From Deltaproteobacteria bacterium (GTDB taxonomy: Bacteria > Desulfobacterota > Binatia > UBA9968): 64,000 nucleotides of DNA. The notes beneath the pieces were generated by a model. It was not told where the DNA came from, did no database searches, and saw only the letters and a list, made by a program, of their open reading frames with translations. The number at the start of each line of letters is the position of its first letter. The stretch's first letter is position 1. Positions 58,996 through 64,000 of this stretch are shown piece by piece. The position numbers and the translations under genes are program-made. The stretch spans positions 1 to 64,000 of the forward strand of contig VGTH01000020.1 in NCBI GenBank assembly GCA_016874755.1, written 5' to 3'.

Positions 58996-59083
58996 TTCAC
59001 CACGAAGGCACGAAGCACACGAAGTTCGGAGAAGGAGTGTTTCTTTCCGACCTTGGTGCTCTTCGTGCGTGCTTCGTGGTGAA
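58996..59083. repeat. Complementary-arm repeat (CACGAAG type, copy 2)
   Basis: TTCACCACGAAGGCACGAAG at the left, and at the right CTTCGTGCGTGCTTCGTGGTGAA. The outer 12 bp are perfect complements. It begins 7 bp after the dioxygenase stop codon, in the same position relative to a stop as the copy at 43924-44009. Confidence 0.85.
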
Positions 59084-59185
59084 TCTTTCCTGCTGAAATT
59101 TCACCAGGTGCCTAACCACGGGAACCATCATCACTCCCGGGTTTGTTGACCCCTTTGGGTTTTCCTTTTACGCTGAATTTTCCGA

Positions 59186-62100
59186 TTGGAATCTCAGTTG
59201 CTGACGCATTTTCATCCCCTCGTCGAACGCTGGTTTGTCGAGCGCTTCAAAGATCCGACGCCGCCTCAGGAGTTGGGCTGGGGCTCGATCGCCGCCGGGA
59301 AGTCGACGCTCATCGCTGCGCCCACCGGCTCCGGTAAGACCCTGGCGGCCTTTCTTTGGTCGGTGGATCGGCTGATCAAGCGCGCGCTCGACGGCACCCT
59401 CGACGATCGCACCAGCGTCGTCTACGTCTCGCCGCTCAAAGCCTTGGGCAATGACATCGCCAAAAATTTGCAGCAGCCGCTCGAAGAAATCTACGAGCTG
59501 GCCGGCAAGGAAGGCGTGCTGCTGCCGACCCTCCGCGTGGCGGTGCGCTCCGGCGACACGCCGGCGCACGAGCGCCAGGCGATGGTGAAAAAGCCGCCGC
59601 ATATTTTGATCACCACCCCCGAATCGCTCTACATTTTGCTTACGGCCGAAAAAAGCCGTCGCTTTCTTAAGACTGCGGAGACCGTCATCGTCGATGAAAT
59701 CCACGCGGTCGCCCAAGACAAGCGCGGCGCCCATTTGGCGCTGACGTTGGAGCGGCTCGATGCTCTAGCCGAACAGCCGTTGCAGCGCATTGGCCTCAGC
59801 GCGACACAAAAACCTATTGAAGAGGTCGCGCGTCTGTTGGTCGGCAGCGAGCGCATCGATGCCAATGGCGCGCCAAAATGCACCATCGTCGACACCGGCC
59901 ACAAACGCGAAATGGAAATGTCGGTCGAGCTGCCCGATCAAGAGCTTGGGCCCATCGTGCGCCATGAAATCTGGGCGGAGATCTTCGACAAGATGGTCGC
60001 GCAGGTCAAAGCGCATCGGACGACGCTGGTTTTCGTCAACACCCGGCGCTTGGTCGAACGGGTGGCGCACCAATTGAGTGAGCGCTTGGGCGAGGATAAA
60101 GTCGGCGCCCATCATGGCAGTTTGTCGCGCAAGACGCGGTTGTCGGTGGAAGAGCGATTGAAGTCAGGTGCGCTTCCGGTCGTCGTGGCTACTGCATCGT
60201 TGGAGCTAGGCATCGATATCGGCCACGTCGATTTGGTTTGTCAGATCGGCTCGGCCCGCTCTCTCGGAGTCTTGCTGCAGCGTGTCGGCCGCTCGGGCCA
60301 CTGGCGCGGCGCCACGCCAAAAGGATTGTTTTACCCGTTGACGCGCGACGATTTAGTCGAATGCGCCGCCGGCATTCGCGCCATTCGCGCCGGCGCCCTC
60401 GATCGTCTTTGGGTGCGCGAGAAACCGCTCGATATTCTCGCCCAGCAAATGGTGGCCACCGTGGCGAGCGCCGCGGTGACGAGCAAAAAAGATGATGGCG
60501 AAAGCGGCGGCATCGCCGAAGAAGCGCTCTGGCGCCTGGTGCGGCGCGCCTATCCCTACCGCGATCTTAAACGCGAAGAATTCGAGCAGCTGTTGGAAAT
60601 GCTTTCGGAAGGCATTTCAACGCGGCGCAGCCGCAGGAGCGCGCATATCCATCGCGATCGGGTGCACGGCATGCTGCGGCCGCGGCGCGGCGCGCGGCTG
60701 ATCGCCATCACCAATGGCGGCGCGATTCCCGATGTCGCCGACTACAATGTCGTTGAGTTTCCCGATGAGACATTTGTCGGGACCGTGCATGAAGATTTCG
60801 CTATTGAAAGTCTGGCCGGCGATATTTTTCTTTTGGGCAACCGTTCCTGGCGCATTCGCCGCGTCGGCTCGGGCAAAGTTTGGGTCGAAGATGCCCAAGG
60901 CTTGCCGCCGACCATTCCGTTTTGGCTCGGCGAAGCGCCCGGGCGCACAGTGGAGCTGTCACAGGCGGTTTCCGAGCTGCGCGAGGAAATCGCTGGCCGG
61001 CGTCACGAACCGCACCTGGCCGCGCAGTGGCTGGTCGACCAATGCGGCATTGCGCCGGCCGCCGCCGAGCAGTTGGTGAGCTACGTCAAGGAGACCTGTG
61101 CGGTGCTCGGCACCGTGCCGACGCAGGAGCGGATTGTTGCGGAGCGCTTTTTCGACGAAGCCGGCGGCATGCAGCTGGTCATTCATTCGCCGTGGGGCGG
61201 GCGCATCAACCGCGCCTGGGGCATGGCGCTGCGCAAGCGCTTTTGCGTCAGCTTCGACCGCGAGCTCCAGGCGGCGGCCACCGATGACGGGGTTAATATT
61301 TCTTTAGTTGAGCAGCATTCTTTTGCTCTGGGCGACGTCTTCCTCATGCTGCGGCCGGCGATCGTCGAGCGCGATCTGATTCAAGCAGCGCTGCCCTCGC
61401 CGATGTTTACCAACCGCTGGCGCTGGAACACCACGCGCGCGTTGGCGCTCTTGCGCAGCAACGGCGGCAAAAAAGTGCCGGTGGCGATCCAGCGCATGCG
61501 CGCTGAAGATTTGCTCGCCGCGGTTTTTCCCGAGCAAGTGATGTGCCAGGACAATCGCGTCGGTCCCGTCGAGATTCCCGATCATCCTTTGGTGAAAGAA
61601 ACCGTTGGCGACTGTTTGCACGAAGCGATGGACAGTGACGGCTTGACCGAGATCATTGCGCGCATCGAGCGCGGCGCGATCGCCACCGTCTGCGTCGACA
61701 CGCCGGTGCCGTCGCCGATGGCCCACGAAATTCTCAACGCCAATCCGTACGCTTTCCTTGACGACGCGCCGCTGGAGGAAAGACGCGCGCGGGCGGTGTC
61801 CTTGCGCCGCGTCGACCCTTGGCTCGATCGCGAGTTCGGCCAATTGGATAGCGCCGCGATCGAAGAAGTCCGCCAGCAGGCATGGCCCGATGTGCGCAAT
61901 GCCGATGAGCTGCATGATTTTCTCCTTGGCGTCGGCTGGCTGCCGGCGCAGCAAGCCGGCGCCTGGGGGGAGTGGGCGGAGCAGCTTGTCCGCAGCGGGC
62001 GGGCGACGCGGGCTACCTGGGAACTTGCCGATTCGGCGCCGTCCTTTGCAGCCTATGTTCCGGCTGAGCGGCTGCATTGGCTCGAAGCGATCGAACCAGC

Positions 62101-63535
62101 CGCCCGGACGCAGCCAAAACTCATGCTCTCGCCGCAGCTGGCCAGCGCCGCCATTCAGAGCGACGAGGCGATCAGAAAAATCGTTCATGGCTGGCTCGAA
62201 GTGTCAGGCCCATGCACCATCATCGGCTTGGCGCACCAACTTGGTCTGACCACGGCGCAGGTGGAAATCGCCATGCTGCAGCTGGAAAGCGCCGGCGTGG
62301 TTTTGCGCGGCAATTTCACCGGAGCGGACAATGGCACGGAATGGTGCGAGCGCGGTTTGCTGGCGCGCATTCACCGCCTGACCGTCGGCCGCCTGCGTAA
62401 AGAGATCGAGCCGGTTGCGCCGACGGGATTCATGAAGTTTTTGCTGCGCTGGCAGCAGGTGACGGCTTCCTCCAAGCCGCGCGGCCGCGAAGGGGTGCTG
62501 CAAGTGATCCGCCAGTTGCAAGGCTTGGAATTGCCGGCGCCGGCGTGGGAGCAGCATGTGCTGCCGGCGCGGGTGGAGAACTACGATCCGGCGGACTTGG
62601 AACATCTCTGTTTAGCCGGCGTGGTGGCCTGGGGCCGGCTGCGCTCGGAACTGCCCATTGGGGATGAAGAAGATCCGGGGCGGCCCGTTCGCCGTAGCCG
62701 GCGCGCGCCGGGGCGCAGCGCTCCGATTGCCTTCTTGCTGCGCGAGGAGCGCGACTATTTTCTTCCGGCACGCACCGTCGCGCCCGAAGAAACGCCGGGT
62801 CTGTCCTCGATGGCGCGCCAGGTTGCACGCTATTTGGCACAGCACGGCGCGTCGTTTTTGAGCGACATTGCGCGGCGCACCGGCTTGCTCAAGGTCAAAG
62901 CCGAGGAATCTCTATGGGAGTTGGTCGCCCGCGGGGTTGCCACCGGCGACGGCATCGCCGGGCTGCGCGTTCTGCTCACGCCCGAGAAACAGCGCCGGGC
63001 GCCGCGCTCGCGGCTGCGCATCATCGCCGGCGGCCAAGCCGCGGCGCGCGCCATGCCGGTCGGGCGCTGGTCGCTTTGGCGCGATGCGCCGGGAACGCAC
63101 GTGCCAAACGAAGAAGAAATCCTTGAACATCAGGCGCGCCAGCTGCTGTTGCGCTACGGCGTGGTTTTTCGCGAGCTTTTGGCGCGCGAAAGCGGCGCGC
63201 CAGCGTGGCGCCAGCTGCTGCAATGCTATCGCCGCTTGGAAGCTCGCGGCGAAATCCGCGACGGCCGCTTCGTCAACGGCTTCGTCGGCGAACAGTTCGC
63301 CGTGCCCGACGCGGTCGACCGCCTCCGCGCCGAGCGACGCGCGCCGGCAACACAAACCCCTGCGCTTGTCGCCGCTGCCGACCCGTTGAACCTTGTCGGC
63401 ATTCTTTCGGCGGGCGCACGAATCGCACCATTTTCCAATCAGACCATCGCTTACGCTGACGGCGTCGCAGTCGAAGCCGGCCCGCTCGGCGCGGTGTTAA
63501 GCCGGCTGCAAAATTCCCAGGCGGCCGCCGACTAG
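59186..63535 (+). CDS. lhr: Lhr-like ATP-dependent DNA helicase
   Basis: 1449 residues, the length of full Lhr helicases. RecA domain 1 has a Q-motif region TPPQELGW, Walker A APTGSGKT (45-52) and DEIH (170-173). RecA domain 2 follows with LVFVNTRRLVERV, HHGSLS and a GRSGHWRGAT motif. The middle and C-terminal parts (LWRLVRRAYPYRDL, then winged-helix and Lhr C-terminal region) continue to SAGARI-PFSNQTIAYADGV. Lhr unwinds DNA and RNA-DNA hybrids in the 3'-5' direction and is linked to repair. The start is a TTG; there is no clear ribosome site, and an alternative start inside the first 20 codons is possible. A CACGAAG repeat lies upstream. Confidence 0.9.
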   Translation: MESQLLTHFHPLVERWFVERFKDPTPPQELGWGSIAAGKSTLIAAPTGSGKTLAAFLWSVDRLIKRALDGTLDDRTSVVYVSPLKALGNDIAKNLQQPLEEIYELAGKEGVLLPTLRVAVRSGDTPAHERQAMVKKPPHILITTPESLYILLTAEKSRRFLKTAETVIVDEIHAVAQDKRGAHLALTLERLDALAEQPLQRIGLSATQKPIEEVARLLVGSERIDANGAPKCTIVDTGHKREMEMSVELPDQELGPIVRHEIWAEIFDKMVAQVKAHRTTLVFVNTRRLVERVAHQLSERLGEDKVGAHHGSLSRKTRLSVEERLKSGALPVVVATASLELGIDIGHVDLVCQIGSARSLGVLLQRVGRSGHWRGATPKGLFYPLTRDDLVECAAGIRAIRAGALDRLWVREKPLDILAQQMVATVASAAVTSKKDDGESGGIAEEALWRLVRRAYPYRDLKREEFEQLLEMLSEGISTRRSRRSAHIHRDRVHGMLRPRRGARLIAITNGGAIPDVADYNVVEFPDETFVGTVHEDFAIESLAGDIFLLGNRSWRIRRVGSGKVWVEDAQGLPPTIPFWLGEAPGRTVELSQAVSELREEIAGRRHEPHLAAQWLVDQCGIAPAAAEQLVSYVKETCAVLGTVPTQERIVAERFFDEAGGMQLVIHSPWGGRINRAWGMALRKRFCVSFDRELQAAATDDGVNISLVEQHSFALGDVFLMLRPAIVERDLIQAALPSPMFTNRWRWNTTRALALLRSNGGKKVPVAIQRMRAEDLLAAVFPEQVMCQDNRVGPVEIPDHPLVKETVGDCLHEAMDSDGLTEIIARIERGAIATVCVDTPVPSPMAHEILNANPYAFLDDAPLEERRARAVSLRRVDPWLDREFGQLDSAAIEEVRQQAWPDVRNADELHDFLLGVGWLPAQQAGAWGEWAEQLVRSGRATRATWELADSAPSFAAYVPAERLHWLEAIEPAARTQPKLMLSPQLASAAIQSDEAIRKIVHGWLEVSGPCTIIGLAHQLGLTTAQVEIAMLQLESAGVVLRGNFTGADNGTEWCERGLLARIHRLTVGRLRKEIEPVAPTGFMKFLLRWQQVTASSKPRGREGVLQVIRQLQGLELPAPAWEQHVLPARVENYDPADLEHLCLAGVVAWGRLRSELPIGDEEDPGRPVRRSRRAPGRSAPIAFLLREERDYFLPARTVAPEETPGLSSMARQVARYLAQHGASFLSDIARRTGLLKVKAEESLWELVARGVATGDGIAGLRVLLTPEKQRRAPRSRLRIIAGGQAAARAMPVGRWSLWRDAPGTHVPNEEEILEHQARQLLLRYGVVFRELLARESGAPAWRQLLQCYRRLEARGEIRDGRFVNGFVGEQFAVPDAVDRLRAERRAPATQTPALVAAADPLNLVGILSAGARIAPFSNQTIAYADGVAVEAGPLGAVLSRLQNSQAAAD

Positions 63536-63660
63536 CGGGCGAAAATCACCAGGGCGTTGCCGTATAACTCAGGCAACACCTCACCGCCAGATCAAGTTGG
63601 CTTAAAGGCCTACTTAATCATTGTCGAATTTAACCGACGCCGCTACTTCATCGCTGGTTA

Positions 63661-63782
63661 GCTACTTTTAAAAGTAAACCATCGACGCTTCAGCGGAAGC
63701 GAAAAATCTCAACCAGAAAATGTCAAACCGTAGAGACGGAGTTGTACGAGCGAAGGAGCGGAGGTTTGTCTTTTAAAGTAGC
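63661..63782. repeat. AT-rich inverted repeat after the helicase gene
   Basis: GCTACTTTTAAAAG (63661-63674) and CTTTTAAAGTAGC (63770-63782) are complements with one extra T, bounding about 122 bp of lower GC. The 265-bp stretch 63536-63800 also holds a short GTTGCC...GGCAAC hairpin near 63554. I see no gene in it. Confidence 0.5.
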
Positions 63783-63800
63783 GTGAACTTAGGATCGAAC

Positions 63801-63962
63801 GCTGCCATTGCTGCCATTGATGCCATTGCTGCCATTGCTGCCATTGATGCCATTGATGCCATTGCTGCCATTGATGCCATTGATGCCATTGATGCCGTTG
63901 ATGCCGTTGATGCCGTTGGTGCCGTTGGTGCCGTTGGTGCCGTTGGTGCCGTTGGTGCCGTT
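63801..63962. repeat. 18-unit 9-bp minisatellite
   Basis: Eighteen consecutive 9-bp units. Ten read GCTGCCATT or GATGCCATT, the next three GATGCCGTT and the last five GGTGCCGTT. On the minus strand the frame stays open through all units to the window edge and reads Asn-Gly-Thr, then Asn-Gly-Ile, then Asn-Gly-Ser triplets, a low-complexity Gly-X-Asn tract. It may be the C-terminal tail of an off-window gene (minus-strand stop at 63789). Identical units at one end suggest recent slippage-driven growth. Confidence 0.8.
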
Positions 63963-64000
63963 GGCCACGCTGGTCGGGGCCGATGGCCGCACCGCGCCGG

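Noticed and set aside
63801-63962. Possible CRISPR array
   Set aside because: Units are 9 bp with no spacers; this is a tandem repeat.
1-64000. tRNA or rRNA genes
   Set aside because: I saw no cloverleaf with a TTCGA arm and CCA end, and no rRNA-like block. Only the four-helix-bundle fragment hints at an rRNA intervening sequence.

Overview
The window is a GC-rich, gene-dense bacterial chromosome segment with no rRNA or tRNA genes, no phage or plasmid module and no CRISPR array that I can see. The gene content points to an uncultivated soil or groundwater lineage of the former Deltaproteobacteria type (Binatota, Rokubacteria or Entotheonella-like). It is dominated by orphan NMT1/SsuA-like ABC substrate-binding proteins, six amidohydrolase-2 (ACMSD-type) proteins, two hydantoinase/oxoprolinase A-B pairs, a UbiD decarboxylase, ornithine-cyclodeaminase-like and enolase-superfamily enzymes, a gentisate-dioxygenase-like cupin and an orphan molybdenum-hydroxylase subunit. 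That is the profile of a broad-substrate aromatic and heterocycle degrader. The lineage assignment is inference from gene content only.

Layout. 1-3.2 kb: two BON-domain genes (one lacking its signal peptide), a binding protein, a dipeptidase gene fragment and an MFS transporter frameshifted in a T run. 3.3-9.2 kb: Sir2 deacylase, two amidohydrolases, an exported protein, an LVIVD-repeat protein and a four-helix-bundle gene remnant. 9.2-15.2 kb: UbiD, HyuA and HyuB, then convergent RlpA. 15.3-19.5 kb: a co-directional cassette of a TIR-domain membrane protein, a deoxyribosyltransferase-like/TPR/SLOG-like protein and a patatin phospholipase, which looks like an undescribed defence or conflict system. 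19.6-22.6 kb: an M24-fold enzyme with degenerate metal ligands, a mandelate-racemase-family enzyme, a beta-rich small protein and a very short gene with two in-frame TGA codons followed by a SECIS-like hairpin (candidate selenoprotein). 22.8-27.1 kb: a minus-strand group (heme-oxygenase-fold protein, amidohydrolase, three binding-protein-type genes, one internally deleted). 27.2-37.4 kb: SDR, tandem binding proteins, tandem ornithine-cyclodeaminase homologues, flavoprotein, esterase, amidohydrolase. 37.6-49.7 kb: molybdenum hydroxylase large subunit, HyuB and HyuA, epimerase, ThDP enzyme, AtzG/GatC-like protein, amidase, RidA and a VOC protein. 49.8-57.3 kb: minus-strand binding proteins, two tandem amidohydrolases and a metacaspase. 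57.5-63.5 kb: small basic protein, gentisate-dioxygenase-like cupin and a large Lhr-type helicase. The right edge carries an 18-unit 9-bp minisatellite.

Working together: the binding proteins lack permease and ATPase genes here, so they probably feed shared transporters or act as sensors. The hydrolases, decarboxylase, amidase, RidA, ThDP and cupin genes look like modular catabolic islands. Almost every intergenic gap holds one of about a dozen families of short-period repeats, often as two complementary arms, and several gene remnants lie beside them. This suggests active, repeat-mediated remodelling.
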